The notes: generated from the sequence alone by a model not told the origin. Shown: positions 31,155-41,185, numbered from the stretch's first letter. The stretch: 64,000 nucleotides of DNA from Pseudomonas viridiflava (GCF_900582195.1 NZ_UTHA01000130.1:62001-126000); one strand, 5' to 3'. Program-made: numbers and translations.

Positions 31155-31519
31155 CCCCGTCCGCCAGTACTCCGCTGTCGGTACTACATGCGTAGCCGTT
31201 TCTATTAAGTTAACCCTCAGCGACCCGAAGGGCAGGGTGCTTTGGGCGAGTTGTGTAAGTTTTAGCCGCTTCGTCCACAACGTACTGCACGGCGATTCTG
31301 TTCTATATGACAATCATTTTGGGTTTACAGACATCCCCTGATGATTGCTGGACCCGAAGGTACCAGGAGCATTGTCAGCTGCAATTAAGCAGCGAGAGCA
31401 ACACCGTATTGGTCGTCATTGGCAACTATAAGTAGTTGCAACAGTGGATTTACGACTTCTGTTACCAAGTCGGCATGCACCTAAAGTTTCGCAACCGGCG
31501 TCGAATCCTAAACGGCCCC
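31131..31519 (-). ncRNA. ssrA: tmRNA (transfer-messenger RNA)
   Basis: The 389-nt mature tmRNA rescues stalled ribosomes and tags unfinished proteins. The 5' end GGGGCCG pairs with CGGCUCC before the 3' CCA; the T-arm GGGGGTTCAAATCCCCC is complete. The tag frame (31385-31423, minus) starts at the GCC resume codon and encodes ANDDQYGVALAA followed by TAA; with the tRNA-borne Ala the tag is 13 residues and ends in the usual ALAA degron. Its protein partner smpB lies at 41215-41697. The 3' end is the integration site of the element. Confidence 0.96.
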
Positions 31520-31582
31520 GAACTCATTGCTCAGTACATCTTGGTGAGCAACAAGCCTGCGCAGTGTACGTCAAACGGTGGT

Positions 31583-31609
31583 GGAAGGCCAACCCGAAGG
31601 TTGGCTTCC
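31583..31609 (-). terminator. Hairpin downstream of the small secreted protein gene
   Basis: AAGCCAACC-TTCG-GGTTGGCCTT on the minus strand, a stable stem with a UUCG loop just after the stop at 31617. Few T residues follow, so termination may be partial. Confidence 0.5.
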
Positions 31610-31616
31610 GGGTGTG

Positions 31617-31892
31617 TCAGTTACGCGTTGGATTGCGGATCTGCATTTTCGTGATCATGCCGTTGCTGATCTCAACGCATTTCTTGTCATCCCCGGCAGC
31701 TTGCGCCTTCATGGCATCTTCCTGCGCGGTCTTGACGTTGTTCAGCGACGTCTCCGGAATGGAAGGCTGGCTGGTAATGAAGTCTTTAATGGTTTGAAGA
31801 TTCCCGGCACACAGGTCTTTGTCTGCCGCAAACACCGGCGACGCCAGAAGTGCACCAGCGATGAACAATCCAGCAATTGCAGAATGCTTCAT
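31617..31892 (-). CDS. Small secreted protein, paralogue of 32057
   Basis: A 91-residue protein with a signal peptide (MKHSAIAGLFIAGALLASPVFAADK, cleavage after AFA-type site). The mature part is about 67 residues with two Cys (LCAGNLQ and KKCVEI) that could form a disulfide. ATG 31892 has AAGGAG at 7 nt. It shares the pattern signal peptide-AADK-LC-x2-NLQTI with the next gene, so they are tandem duplicates. Function unknown; periplasmic or outer. Confidence 0.75.
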   Translation of the reverse strand: MKHSAIAGLFIAGALLASPVFAADKDLCAGNLQTIKDFITSQPSIPETSLNNVKTAQEDAMKAQAAGDDKKCVEISNGMITKMQIRNPTRN

Positions 31893-32056
31893 GGGTATCT
31901 CCTTGAACGATGGGGGCTCGGTGCTGCCGGACGGTCTGGCGGCGATGCCGAGGTCATGACAGGCCACGTTAGTGTAGTGCCTGTTCAATCGACCGCCACG
32001 CTACGCAGGAATTCGGTTTTTTTTACATTTAGTATGAAAACGCCATCTCGCCGAGT

Positions 32057-32338
32057 TCACTGCTTGGTGTCGCCCGAGGCGTTCTGGATTTCCAGAATGG
32101 TGCGCTGGGTTTCTGCCAGGCAATCGTCGATCTTGTCTTGGGACTTGAGATCCTGGGCCTTTTGCACACTGGCCGAGACGCGCGCGTTCAGATCAGGCGA
32201 CGTCTGATATTGCGATTTTGCGTTGTTGATCGTCTGCAGATTGGCTTCGCAGAGGCTGGTGGGCTTATCAGCGGCAAACGAAGTGGAGGCCATCACCGAG
32301 GCAGTAACGAACAGACCGAGCAGTACAGAACATTTCAT
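32057..32338 (-). CDS. Small secreted protein, paralogue of 31617
   Basis: A 93-residue protein with signal peptide (MKCSVLLGLFVTASVMASTSFAADK) and two Cys in the mature part (LCEANLQTI, DDCLAE). ATG 32338 follows AAAGGAG. The mature part is helical and Gln-rich. Related to its neighbour at 31617 but clearly diverged. Function unknown. Confidence 0.75.
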   Translation of the reverse strand: MKCSVLLGLFVTASVMASTSFAADKPTSLCEANLQTINNAKSQYQTSPDLNARVSASVQKAQDLKSQDKIDDCLAETQRTILEIQNASGDTKQ

Positions 32339-32468
32339 GTGAATCTCCTTTCGCTGAGGGATCCAGACTTCGCTGACCATAAGAGCCGGTCACCGAAAGA
32401 AGGAACGGCCCCGAGTGTTCGAGGCCTGTTCTGTGGACTGTGGTCTCGCGCAAGGGTTCTGATTTTCT

Positions 32469-35279
32469 TCAGCAGGCCTTCGCCTGAGTGACTCGATCGA
32501 CCAGATAAACCAGGCCGTGATAATCGATTCCGCCGTGTTGCGTCAGGCCGATTTCACACGTGCGACTGGTGGAAATCCCTTCGCTGCAATGCTGCACCGC
32601 GTCCTTGAGCGTGCGCAGGGAGTGGCTGTTCAACTCCGGTGTGGTGAAGCCCTTGTCGCCGGCAAATCCGCAGCAATGAATCCCTTCCGGAATCACTACG
32701 GTTTTGCTGCACTTGCGCGCCAGATCAATCAGCGCCTGGCTTTCGCCCAGATGCTGCGTGCTGCAGGTCACGTGCACGGCAATCGGTGCGTCTTGTGGGG
32801 TGAATTCCAGTCGATCAAGAAGATGCGTACGGATAAAACGCACCGGGTCGTACAGATCCAGACGGGTTTCTCCTGCGTCCTGCACCAGTCGCAACGTACA
32901 CGGACTGGCATCGCAATAGATCGGATCGAGTCCGCCGCGACTGGCGTGCAACAGTGCGCTGATCAGCTCTTGGCGCTTGTGCTCCGCCTGTTCGGCGTAG
33001 CCTTTCGAGGCGAAGGGCTGACCGCAGCAGAGGTTGTCCAGATTGTCCGGGAAGACCACTTGGTAACCGGCCTTTTCCAGTAACCCACGGGTTTTGTCGT
33101 ACAGCGACATCTGCTCTTTGTCGCCCGCGGCCGGGCCCATGACCCGCGACACACAGGCCGCCAGATAGACAACGCGCGGGCGTTCGTCTGACACGCTCGG
33201 GCTGAAGCGAATGGCTTTCTCCGGTTGCGGCATCGCATTCGTCCACAACGGCACCTGGCCCTTGGACAGGCGCGTAATCGTCGCCGAAAGTTTTGCCAGA
33301 CGCGGTGCGCCGAGCATCATTCGTGCGCCGTTGGCCACATGCAGGGTGAAACGCGCACCTTGCAGGGTCTTGGCGAAATTTCCTTCGATCCAGTCAGCGG
33401 TTTTCTGATGCGTAGCGTGTCGGCCACGCAGCTTTTTCACCAGCTCGCCGGTATTAATTCCTACGGGGCAACGTTGCGCGCATAGACCAGTGGCGGCGCA
33501 GGTTTCGATGCCTTGGTACTCGTAGGCTTCATCCAGTTCGCGGGTGTCGATGCCCGCACGTTTTTTCGCCTGAATATCGCGCCAGATCACAATGCGCTGG
33601 CGCGGGCTCAGGGTCAGATCTTTCGACGGGCAGACCGGTTCGCAGAAACCGCACTCGATGCACTTATCCACAATCTCGTCGGCCGCCGGCAGCGGTTTCA
33701 AATGTTTGAGGTGGATCTGCGGATCTTCGCTGAGCACCACGTCCGGGTTGAGAATACCGTTCGGATCGAGCAGACGTTTGAGTTGCCACATCAGTTGATA
33801 GGCGTCGCTGCCCCATTCCAGTTCCACGAACGGCGCCATGTTGCGGCCGGTGCCGTGTTCGGCTTTCAGCGAGCCACCGAATTCCACCGCGACCAGTTGC
33901 GCGACGTCGTCCATGAACGCTTGATAGCGTGCGACTTCTTCCGGGTTGTTGAAGCCTTGGGTGAAGACGAAGTGCAGATTGCCTTCCAGTGCGTGTCCGA
34001 AAAGGATCGCTTCGTCGTAGGCATGTTTGTCGAACAACTCGATCAAGCGGTTCACGCCGATGGCCAGTTGTTCGACGGGGAAAGTCACGTCTTCGATGAT
34101 CACCGTGGTGCCGGTTTTGCGCACGGCACCGACGGCGGGGAAGGTGTCCTTGCGGATGGCCCAGAGCTTGGCGTTTTCGGCAGGGTCTTCGGTGAAGTCG
34201 ACCTGCTTTTCCACCGGGAAAGCGCTCAGCGACGCCATAATTTGCGCCAGTTGTTCCTGCAACAAAGTAGAAGACGCGGCGCGGGATTCGATGAGTAACG
34301 CGCAGGCATTGTTCGACAGCTGTTGTACGAAAGCGGGCATGCCCGGTTTGTCCTGCACCGAACGCAGGCTGCGCCGATCCAGCAGCTCCACGGCGGATAC
34401 CGGTTGGCTTTTCAGCACGGTGACGGCGTTGCAGCAGGTTTCCACATCCGGGAAGACGATCAGTGCCGACGCCTTGTTCGGGTGATCGATCACTGTGTCA
34501 TAGGTCACCGCGCTGATGAAGCCGAGGGTGCCTTCGGAGCCGACCAGCAAGTGGCTCAAGATATCCACAGGCTCATCGAAATCCACCAAGGCATTCAGGG
34601 ACAGTCCGGTGGTATTTTTCAGACGGTATTTGTGGCGGATTCGTGCAGCCAGTTCGGCGTTGGCGCGGGTCTCGCGGCCCAATATCGCCAGGCGTTCGAG
34701 CAGCTCGCCGTGGCTGGCGTGGAATGCCGCGACACTTGCAGTGTCTTCAGTATCCAGGCGCGTGCCGTCGGCCAGCACCAGACGGATGCCGGCCAGCGTG
34801 TGATAAGTATTTTGCGCGGTGCCGCAGCACATGCCACTGGCGTTGTTGGCAACAATGCCGCCGATCTTGCAGGCGTTGATCGAAGCCGGGTCCGGGCCGA
34901 TCTTGCGCCCGAACGGTGCCAGCCACGCGTTGGCCTGTGCGCCGATCACACCCGGTTGCAGGCGGATTTGCATGCCTTGGCCACGAATCTCCCGGGCGTT
35001 CCAGTTATCCCCAAGCACGATCAAAACGGAATCGCTGATCGCCTGACCGGAAAGGCTGGTGCCGGCCGCGCGGAACGTCACCGGAACATGGTCGCGCTGA
35101 GCCAGTTTCAACAGGCCGACGACTTCATCTTCGGACTCGACGCGGATCACCAGTTTTGGAATCAGTCGATAAAAACTGGCATCGGTGCCAAAGGCCAGGG
35201 TCGATAACGGATCGTCGAAGCGGCGTTCAGCCGGAATCAATTGCTGCGCATCACGCAGGAAGTTCGCTGGAAGCGTCAT
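32469..35279 (-). CDS. dld: FAD/Fe-S D-lactate dehydrogenase (quinone-dependent type)
   Basis: A 936-residue fusion. Residues 1-460 are a FAD-linked oxidase (PCMH domain with VTFRAAGTSLSGQA, then the C-terminal FAD oxidase cap). Next come two 4Fe-4S motifs, CIECGFCEPVCPS and CAATGLCAQRCPVG, then a CCG domain with NLCCGQPFASKGY and HCCGFAGDKGF. It oxidises D-lactate (or a related 2-hydroxyacid) and passes electrons to the respiratory chain. ATG 35279 overlaps the lutC stop by 4 bp. Context with lutABC and lldP supports lactate; D-2-hydroxyglutarate would be the main alternative. Confidence 0.85.
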   Translation of the reverse strand: MTLPANFLRDAQQLIPAERRFDDPLSTLAFGTDASFYRLIPKLVIRVESEDEVVGLLKLAQRDHVPVTFRAAGTSLSGQAISDSVLIVLGDNWNAREIRGQGMQIRLQPGVIGAQANAWLAPFGRKIGPDPASINACKIGGIVANNASGMCCGTAQNTYHTLAGIRLVLADGTRLDTEDTASVAAFHASHGELLERLAILGRETRANAELAARIRHKYRLKNTTGLSLNALVDFDEPVDILSHLLVGSEGTLGFISAVTYDTVIDHPNKASALIVFPDVETCCNAVTVLKSQPVSAVELLDRRSLRSVQDKPGMPAFVQQLSNNACALLIESRAASSTLLQEQLAQIMASLSAFPVEKQVDFTEDPAENAKLWAIRKDTFPAVGAVRKTGTTVIIEDVTFPVEQLAIGVNRLIELFDKHAYDEAILFGHALEGNLHFVFTQGFNNPEEVARYQAFMDDVAQLVAVEFGGSLKAEHGTGRNMAPFVELEWGSDAYQLMWQLKRLLDPNGILNPDVVLSEDPQIHLKHLKPLPAADEIVDKCIECGFCEPVCPSKDLTLSPRQRIVIWRDIQAKKRAGIDTRELDEAYEYQGIETCAATGLCAQRCPVGINTGELVKKLRGRHATHQKTADWIEGNFAKTLQGARFTLHVANGARMMLGAPRLAKLSATITRLSKGQVPLWTNAMPQPEKAIRFSPSVSDERPRVVYLAACVSRVMGPAAGDKEQMSLYDKTRGLLEKAGYQVVFPDNLDNLCCGQPFASKGYAEQAEHKRQELISALLHASRGGLDPIYCDASPCTLRLVQDAGETRLDLYDPVRFIRTHLLDRLEFTPQDAPIAVHVTCSTQHLGESQALIDLARKCSKTVVIPEGIHCCGFAGDKGFTTPELNSHSLRTLKDAVQHCSEGISTSRTCEIGLTQHGGIDYHGLVYLVDRVTQAKAC

Positions 35280-35947
35280 TGATCCTCCAGAATCAGAACC
35301 ACCAGGTCTTTCGGGCCGTGGGCGCCGTACGCCAATACCTGCTCGATGTCAGCGGTTTTCGACGGGCCGGACACCAGCAACGCGTTGGTCGGCATGCCTT
35401 GGGCCCATTCAAATTCCTGTTGCACCTGATAGAAGTTGTCGCGGATTTCGCTGGCCTTGAGCAGGGCGAAATGTACCGGCGGCACCAGGCTCATCAAACG
35501 CGGTTCTTCGCGGGTTGGCCACAGAATCAGGCTGCCGGTGGCGGCGATGGCACCGAGGGTGCCGGTGAGGCTGGCCGGTGTGTCGTTGAACAGTTCGGCT
35601 TTCCACTCTTCCATCGGCCGGTCGTAGGATTTCAGTGTCGGCAGATCAGGATTGTTCGCCCAATGCTGTGTGATTTTCTGCCCGTGTGCTGTTGTCGGTG
35701 CGATCAACAGGCTCGGTAACTGACGGTCGCGCAGTAATTGCGCGAGCAGGGCCGGCCAATCTTCGCCCGAGGTCAGGTGAATTTCTGTGTGCACCGCTTC
35801 CATCAGTTTGCGCAGTTGCGGGATGCGTTGTTCGGCGCTGTAGGTGTAAGGCTGCGTCACCAGATCGACGTCGAAGTTGTCGGCAATTGGCGTGGTGCCA
35901 GTCAGACTTTTCCGCAGCTTGCCGAGGATATTTTGCTTGGCGCTCAT
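35276..35947 (-). CDS. lutC: Lactate utilization protein C
   Basis: A 223-residue LUD-domain protein (SLLIAPTTAHGQKITQHW, LTGTLGAIAATGSLILWPTREEPRLMSLVPPVHFALL, ALLVSGPSKTADIEQVLAYGAHGPKDLVVLILE). It is the third subunit of the LutABC L-lactate oxidising complex. ATG 35947 overlaps the last base of lutB (TGATG), and its stop overlaps dld, so translation is coupled. No Fe-S motif, as expected for LutC. Confidence 0.92.
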   Translation of the reverse strand: MSAKQNILGKLRKSLTGTTPIADNFDVDLVTQPYTYSAEQRIPQLRKLMEAVHTEIHLTSGEDWPALLAQLLRDRQLPSLLIAPTTAHGQKITQHWANNPDLPTLKSYDRPMEEWKAELFNDTPASLTGTLGAIAATGSLILWPTREEPRLMSLVPPVHFALLKASEIRDNFYQVQQEFEWAQGMPTNALLVSGPSKTADIEQVLAYGAHGPKDLVVLILEDQ

Positions 35948-37401
35948 CAGCGGTCTCCCTGTTTGGCCAGATGCTCACGGGCCATGTCGTGCAGTGAGCG
36001 GGCGGCGGGTTTCGGCGCGCTGTGGTTTTGGGTCCACGGGCCGACGTTACTCGGAGTCAGGGCACGCAGGCGCGTGGCGAAGAAACCGAACAACCGATAC
36101 AGCGTCGGAGAACTGTTGAGCTTCGCCCAAGCGTTCCAGATAAAGCGTTCCTTGCGCGAATACTTGCTGCCTTGGCCGCGCATCACTTGATTCGGGCTGT
36201 CCGGAGCTTTGACGTTTTCTTCGCGCAGGCGTCGCAGGATCGCCGGAATCGGAATTTTTACCGGGCAGACCTCACCGCAGGCGCCGCACAGCGATGACGC
36301 ACTCGGGTGATCCGGAACCTTGGCCAGGCCGACCATGTGCGGCGTGATGATTTTGCCGATAGGCCCCGGGTACACCTCGCCATACGTATGACCGCCTACG
36401 CGGGTGTAGACCGGGCAATGGTTCATGCAGGCGCCGCAGCGGATGCAGTTCAGGGTTTGGCGCAGTTCACTGTCGGCGAAAGCCTGGCTGCGACCGTTGT
36501 CGAGCAGGACCAGATGAACTTCCTGCGGGCCGTCGAGTTCGTGTTCCTTGCGCGGGCCGGAGATCATGTTGACGTAAGTGGTAATCGGAATGCCCAGCGC
36601 CGAGCGCGTCAGCAGTGACAGCAGTGGCACCACGTCACGCAGGTTTTCCACGACTTTTTCGATGCCGGTGACGGCGATGTGCACCGGCGGCACGGTGGTA
36701 GTCATGCGTCCGTTGCCTTCGTTTTCCACCAGCAGCAGGGTGCCGGTTTCGGCCACGGCGAAGTTGACACCGGAAACGCCGATGTCCGCTTCGAAGAATT
36801 TCTGCCGCAGGACTCTGCGACCGATCTGAATGAGTTGGTCAACGTCCTTGGTGTATTCCACGCCAAGTTTGTCGTGGAACAAGGACGCGACCTGACCGGC
36901 ATTCTTGTGGATCGCCGGCATAATGATGTGTGAAGGCTTCTCGTGGTCGAGCTGGACGATGTATTCCCCCATATCGGACTCCAGACATTCAATGTCCCGA
37001 GCCTCGAGGAAATGGTTCATCTCCATCTCTTCGCTGACCATCGATTTGCCCTTGATCACTTGCCGCGCCTCGTGAGCGCGGATGATCGATAAGACGATGC
37101 CATTGGCTTCGTCCACCGTTTCCGCCCAGTGCACTGTCACACCGTTGCGGGTCAGGTTCTGTTCCAGTTGCTCGAGCAGGTCGGGCAACTTGGACAGCGC
37201 GCGGGCTTTGATCGAATTGCCCAGTGCGCGCAAATGTTCTCTTTCGTGGGCATCGCTGAAAGCGGCTGCCCGCTTGACCATCAATGAATCCATCGCCGTG
37301 CGGAAGTTGTTCCGCAGCTGCTGATCACCCAAGGCATTTTGCGCCCGAGTACGGAAATCCTCTTCTACGGCGACCGTAGGAATAATCGCGGAAGTGCTCA
37401 T
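35947..37401 (-). CDS. lutB: Lactate utilization iron-sulfur protein B
   Basis: A 484-residue LUD-domain protein with two Fe-S sites: CIRCGACMNHCPVYTRVGG and CGACGEVCPVKIPI. It is the central subunit of the LutABC L-lactate dehydrogenase complex that feeds electrons into respiration. ATG 37401 (MSTSAIIPTV) overlaps the lutA stop by 4 bp; a longer frame to 37425 lacks SD. The C-terminal DUF3390-like tail is present (PNVGPWTQNHSAPKPAARSLHD). Confidence 0.93.
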   Translation of the reverse strand: MSTSAIIPTVAVEEDFRTRAQNALGDQQLRNNFRTAMDSLMVKRAAAFSDAHEREHLRALGNSIKARALSKLPDLLEQLEQNLTRNGVTVHWAETVDEANGIVLSIIRAHEARQVIKGKSMVSEEMEMNHFLEARDIECLESDMGEYIVQLDHEKPSHIIMPAIHKNAGQVASLFHDKLGVEYTKDVDQLIQIGRRVLRQKFFEADIGVSGVNFAVAETGTLLLVENEGNGRMTTTVPPVHIAVTGIEKVVENLRDVVPLLSLLTRSALGIPITTYVNMISGPRKEHELDGPQEVHLVLLDNGRSQAFADSELRQTLNCIRCGACMNHCPVYTRVGGHTYGEVYPGPIGKIITPHMVGLAKVPDHPSASSLCGACGEVCPVKIPIPAILRRLREENVKAPDSPNQVMRGQGSKYSRKERFIWNAWAKLNSSPTLYRLFGFFATRLRALTPSNVGPWTQNHSAPKPAARSLHDMAREHLAKQGDR

Positions 37402-38222
37402 TGCGCACCCCCGGTTCGTTGCCACAAGAAGCTGGCGAGATGTTGCCCGCGCAGCGCTTCTTTTTGTTTCTCCAATGCGCCGTTGATGTTCATCAAACAG
37501 CCACAGTCGGCGCTCAACACCTTGTGCGCGCCGGAATCCTTCAACGCTTTGGTCTTGTCAGCCACCATCGCGCCGGAAATGTCTGGCATACGGACGCTGA
37601 ATGTTCCACCGAAGCCACAGCATTCGCTTTCGTGGTCGTGATTGACCCGTTCCACGTTGCTCAACTGCGCCAACAACTCGCGGCCGTGCAGGTGGGTGTT
37701 CATTTCGCGGCGTGCCGAACACGAAGTGTGCAGCGCGACTTTGACCGGTTCACCGCTGTCCTTGAGCTGCACCTTGCAGACGAACAGCAGAAACTCGGCC
37801 AGTTCATAGGTGCGGGCCGCGAGGGCCTGAACCTGTTTCAACGTCTCCGGCTCGTCCTTGAACAAGTCGGCGTAATGCTCACGCAGCATGCCGGCGCAGG
37901 AACCCGACGGCACCACCACCGGATAATCGCCGGCAAACAGCGCCAGTTGCGAGCGCGCTACCGTCCGTGCCTGCTCGGTGTAACCCGAGGTGTAGGCCGG
38001 CTGGCCGCAGCAACTCTGCCCTTGCGGATACTCGACCCGGATCCCTTCGCGCTCCAGCAAGTGGATCGCGTCCATCCCGGCTTCGGGGTAGAACAGGTCG
38101 ACCACGCAGGTGCCGAACAGGTAGACCCGCGACGGTTTCTCGCTGGGGTATTGCCGAGGTTCGGGCAGTGGCGGTGCCACTCGGGTCGCGTTTGGCACAG
38201 CGTTGTAAAAAAGCTCGCTCAT
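37398..38222 (-). CDS. lutA: Lactate utilization protein A
   Basis: A 274-residue CCG-domain protein with QSCCGQPAYTSGY and SECCGFGGTFSV, the two cysteine-rich domains of the LutA/YkgE family that carry non-cubane Fe-S clusters. First subunit of the LutABC L-lactate oxidising complex. It follows lldP by 150 bp in the same direction and is coupled to lutB. Confidence 0.93.
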   Translation of the reverse strand: MSELFYNAVPNATRVAPPLPEPRQYPSEKPSRVYLFGTCVVDLFYPEAGMDAIHLLEREGIRVEYPQGQSCCGQPAYTSGYTEQARTVARSQLALFAGDYPVVVPSGSCAGMLREHYADLFKDEPETLKQVQALAARTYELAEFLLFVCKVQLKDSGEPVKVALHTSCSARREMNTHLHGRELLAQLSNVERVNHDHESECCGFGGTFSVRMPDISGAMVADKTKALKDSGAHKVLSADCGCLMNINGALEKQKEALRGQHLASFLWQRTGGAQ

Positions 38223-38321
38223 CAGGCGTGTCTCCGGGTGGTCCCGGTTATCCGTCTGTGCGACTGCTGAATATAAAGAGCGTTGCTTTCAGCAGCCTTA
38301 CAGACCGGGTTGTGAATTGCT

Positions 38322-38346
38322 GACGCCGAAATCACGGATCGGCGTC
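38322..38346. other. Hairpin between lldP and lutA
   Basis: GACGCCG/CGGCGTC with an 11-nt loop, in the 149-bp gap after the lldP stop. There is no T run on the minus strand, so it is more likely an RNA-stability or partial termination structure that lowers lut expression relative to lldP. Confidence 0.4.
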
Positions 38347-38371
38347 GGTTATTTCCATTTCGGGTGTAGGT

Positions 38372-40066
38372 TTAGTGCACCAGCATGCCGGTGAACCAGT
38401 AGGCCTGGGCCAAGGTGATCAGACCGACGATCGTTGCAAAGAATAGGCTGTGCTTGAGGGTGAAGCGGAACAGATCCGACTCTTTGCCCACCAGCCCGGT
38501 CGCGGCGCAGGCCACGGCAATCGATTGTGGCGAGATCATCTTGCCGGTCACGCCGCCGCTGGTGTTCGCCGCGACGAGCAAGGTGTCATTGACGCCGATC
38601 TGGTGGGCGGTGGTCGCTTGCAATGAGCTGAACAGCGCGTTGGATGAAGTATCCGAACCGGTGAGGAACACGCCGAGCCAGCCCAGGAACGGCGAGAAGA
38701 ACGGGAATGCCGCGCCGGTTCCGGCCAATACCAGGGCCATGGTCGAAGACATGCCGGAGTAATTGGTGACGAAGGCGAACGCCAGCACCATGCCGATCGA
38801 CAGAATCGGCCAGCGCAGTTCGTAGAAGGTCTCCCTTAAAGTGGTAAGACCAGTTTTGAAGTTGATCTTCAATACCAGCATCGAGATCAGTGCCGAGAAG
38901 AAAATCGCCGTGCCGGTCGCGGAAATCGGATCGAGTTTGAACACGGCCGGGATGGCAGTCGGAGCGGCCACGATCGGTGCGGTTTTGATCACCAGTTGAT
39001 CAAGGTGCGGAATCGCGAAGTTGAACACCCAGCTGTACATCGAACCGCCGGCGGCGAACATCGCTTTGAAAGGCTTCAGCGTCCAGATGGTCACCAGCAC
39101 AGTGAGAATCAGGAACGGCGACCAGGCCTTGAAAATTTCCCCGAGGCTGTAAGGCGAAGCCACGGTAGTGCGCTTCTGGCCGAAACCGCCGACGCTGGCG
39201 GTCACCACCGAGGCGGAAACGGCACCGGCGATGTGTTGGCCGGCGGCGCGTTTCGGCTGCCAGACTTTCAGGAACAAGGTCAGGGAAATCAGGCTGGCCA
39301 AGGCCGACGTGATGTCCGGCAACTCAGGGCCAATGAAGTTGGAAGTGAAGTATTGGGTGATGGCGAAGCTCAGGCCGGCAACCAGTGCAGCTGGCCAGGT
39401 TTCACGCACACCACGCAGGCCGTCCATCATGAACACCAGCCAGAACGGCACGAATAGCGACAGCAGCGGCAGTTGGCGACCGGTCATGGCGCCGATCTTG
39501 AACGCGTCGATACCGGTGACTTGGCCGGCAACAATGATTGGAATCCCCAAGGCGCCGAACGCAACCGGTGCGGTGTTGGCGATCAGGCACAGGCCGGCGG
39601 CGTACAGCGGGTTGAAGCCCAGCCCGACCAGCAGCGCGGCAGTAATTGCCACGGGCGCGCCGAAACCGGCGGCACCTTCCAGGAACGCACCAAAACAGAA
39701 ACCGATCAGCAGCACTTGCAGGCGCTGGTCGTCGGTAATCGATAACACCGAACTGCGAATGACTTCGAACTGACCACTTTTCACCGTCAGTTTGTAGAGG
39801 AATACCGCTGCGACAATGATCCAGGCAATCGGCCACAGACCGTAGGCGAAGCCATACCCGGCGGCGGCGAAGGCCATGTCGACCGGCATCTGGAACGCGA
39901 AAATCGCCACGGCAATCGACAGGGCGAGGGTGATGCTCCCGGCCACGTGGCCTTTGAGGCGGAACACCGCCAGCGCGAGGAAAAAGAACACGATGGGGAT
40001 GACGGCCGCGAGTGCGGACACGCCGAGACTGCCGAGCGGGCTGTAGAGCTGTTGCCAGGTTTGCAT
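38372..40066 (-). CDS. lldP: L-lactate permease
   Basis: A 564-residue inner-membrane permease of the LctP family, with some 13 helices ([30 protein letters not shown] is the family signature; [16 protein letters not shown] near the end). It imports lactate, and also glycolate, with protons. It heads the operon lldP-lutA-lutB-lutC-dld. A perfect LldR-type operator lies 52 bp upstream of its start. Confidence 0.95.
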   Translation of the reverse strand: MQTWQQLYSPLGSLGVSALAAVIPIVFFFLALAVFRLKGHVAGSITLALSIAVAIFAFQMPVDMAFAAAGYGFAYGLWPIAWIIVAAVFLYKLTVKSGQFEVIRSSVLSITDDQRLQVLLIGFCFGAFLEGAAGFGAPVAITAALLVGLGFNPLYAAGLCLIANTAPVAFGALGIPIIVAGQVTGIDAFKIGAMTGRQLPLLSLFVPFWLVFMMDGLRGVRETWPAALVAGLSFAITQYFTSNFIGPELPDITSALASLISLTLFLKVWQPKRAAGQHIAGAVSASVVTASVGGFGQKRTTVASPYSLGEIFKAWSPFLILTVLVTIWTLKPFKAMFAAGGSMYSWVFNFAIPHLDQLVIKTAPIVAAPTAIPAVFKLDPISATGTAIFFSALISMLVLKINFKTGLTTLRETFYELRWPILSIGMVLAFAFVTNYSGMSSTMALVLAGTGAAFPFFSPFLGWLGVFLTGSDTSSNALFSSLQATTAHQIGVNDTLLVAANTSGGVTGKMISPQSIAVACAATGLVGKESDLFRFTLKHSLFFATIVGLITLAQAYWFTGMLVH

Positions 40067-40117
40067 ATGGGGTGGCCCCTAATTGTTGTTGGTCAGGCAC
40101 TGTCAGCGTTCTTGGAT

Positions 40118-40134
40118 AATTGGTAATACCAATT
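40118..40134. promoter_or_regulatory. LldR/PdhR-type operator
   Basis: The 17-bp perfect palindrome AATTGGTAATACCAATT lies between the divergent lldP and lldR genes. It fits the TTGGTxxxACCAA consensus of FadR-family GntR repressors of lactate and pyruvate genes, so binding by the neighbouring regulator is likely. Confidence 0.82.
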
Positions 40135-40328
40135 TACAATCGCTGTTGGCTAGGGTAAAAGCCTTGATGGCGGTGTGTCAATTTGCCGCCCTAAAACTTT
40201 TGTCGAACAAGCGGTGCAGATCGCATCTGATCCGGTTTCGGCAAGTGGCGTCTGGTAGGTGTCGGCAAGGCGCCGATAGGCCAGAATAGAGAGCCCGGCG
40301 AGCGGTCGGGATCGTGGAGAAGTGAGTT

Positions 40329-41096
40329 ATGGGGTTTGATCAGATTCGGCAGCGCCGTTTGTCTGACGATATTGTCGAGCGACTCGAGGGGATGATCCTT
40401 GAGGGCACACTGAAGTCCGGCGAACGGCTGCCGGCGGAGCGCACGCTGGCCGAACAATTTGGCGTATCACGGCCGTCATTGCGTGAAGCGATTCAGAAAT
40501 TGGCGGCCAAAGGTCTGCTGGTCAGTCGCCAGGGTGGCGGCAATTATGTGGTGGAGAGTCTGGGCTCGACGTTCAGCGATCCGCTGCTGCAGTTGCTCGA
40601 AAGCAATCCGGAGGCGCAGCGCGATCTACTGGAATTTCGCCACACTTTGGAGGCATCGTGTGCCTATTACGCTGCGTTGCGCGCCACCGATGTCGATCGT
40701 GAGCGGCTGACCGCAGCGTTCGAAGAGCTGCAAGACTGCTATTCGCGCCACGACGAAGTCAGTCGGGCGGAGGAGGGCGCGGCGGATGCGAAATTTCATC
40801 TGGCAATTGCCGAAGCCAGTCATAACGCGGTGTTGCTGCACACCATCCGTGGGCTGTTTGATCTGCTCAAACGCAATGTGGTTACCAACATCGGCGGCAT
40901 GTACAAGCAGCGCACGGAAACCCGCGACATGCTGATCACTCAGCATCGGGAATTGTATCTGGCGATTATTGAAGGTCGTGCGGAGCAGGCACGGGAAGTC
41001 TCCAGCCGACATATTTTGTATGTGCAGGAGGTTCTGGAAGAGGTGCGGCAGGAGGTTCAGCGTATGGCTCGTGCGGAGCGGCGCAAGGGAATGTGA
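40329..41096 (+). CDS. lldR: GntR/FadR-family regulator of lactate genes
   Basis: A 255-residue FadR-subfamily GntR regulator. The winged HTH (residues 5-75; LPAERTLAEQFGVSRPSLREAIQKLAAKGLLVSRQGGGNYV) is followed by an all-helical FCD effector domain with His/Asp metal-site residues (HTLEASCAYYAA, DAKFHLAIAEASHN). It is divergent from lldP, with the palindromic operator in between. Lactate relieves repression in known homologues. PdhR is the closest alternative name. Confidence 0.9.
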   Translation: MGFDQIRQRRLSDDIVERLEGMILEGTLKSGERLPAERTLAEQFGVSRPSLREAIQKLAAKGLLVSRQGGGNYVVESLGSTFSDPLLQLLESNPEAQRDLLEFRHTLEASCAYYAALRATDVDRERLTAAFEELQDCYSRHDEVSRAEEGAADAKFHLAIAEASHNAVLLHTIRGLFDLLKRNVVTNIGGMYKQRTETRDMLITQHRELYLAIIEGRAEQAREVSSRHILYVQEVLEEVRQEVQRMARAERRKGM

Positions 41097-41135
41097 TCAG
41101 TTAATTCTGTGTTGATGCGGCAATAGCTTTCGCAA

Positions 41136-41185
41136 GCAGGCTCGCTCCCACTTTGAAATGCATTCCAAAGTAAGAGCGAGCCTGC
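41136..41185. repeat. REP-like inverted repeat between lldR and smpB
   Basis: GCAGGCTCGCTC (41136-41147) and GAGCGAGCCTGC (41174-41185) form perfect 12-bp arms; inside them ACTTTG/CAAAGT (41150-41171) forms a second stem. The GC-rich arms are of the kind of repetitive extragenic palindromes that are numerous in Pseudomonas. It ends both convergent genes. Confidence 0.75.
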
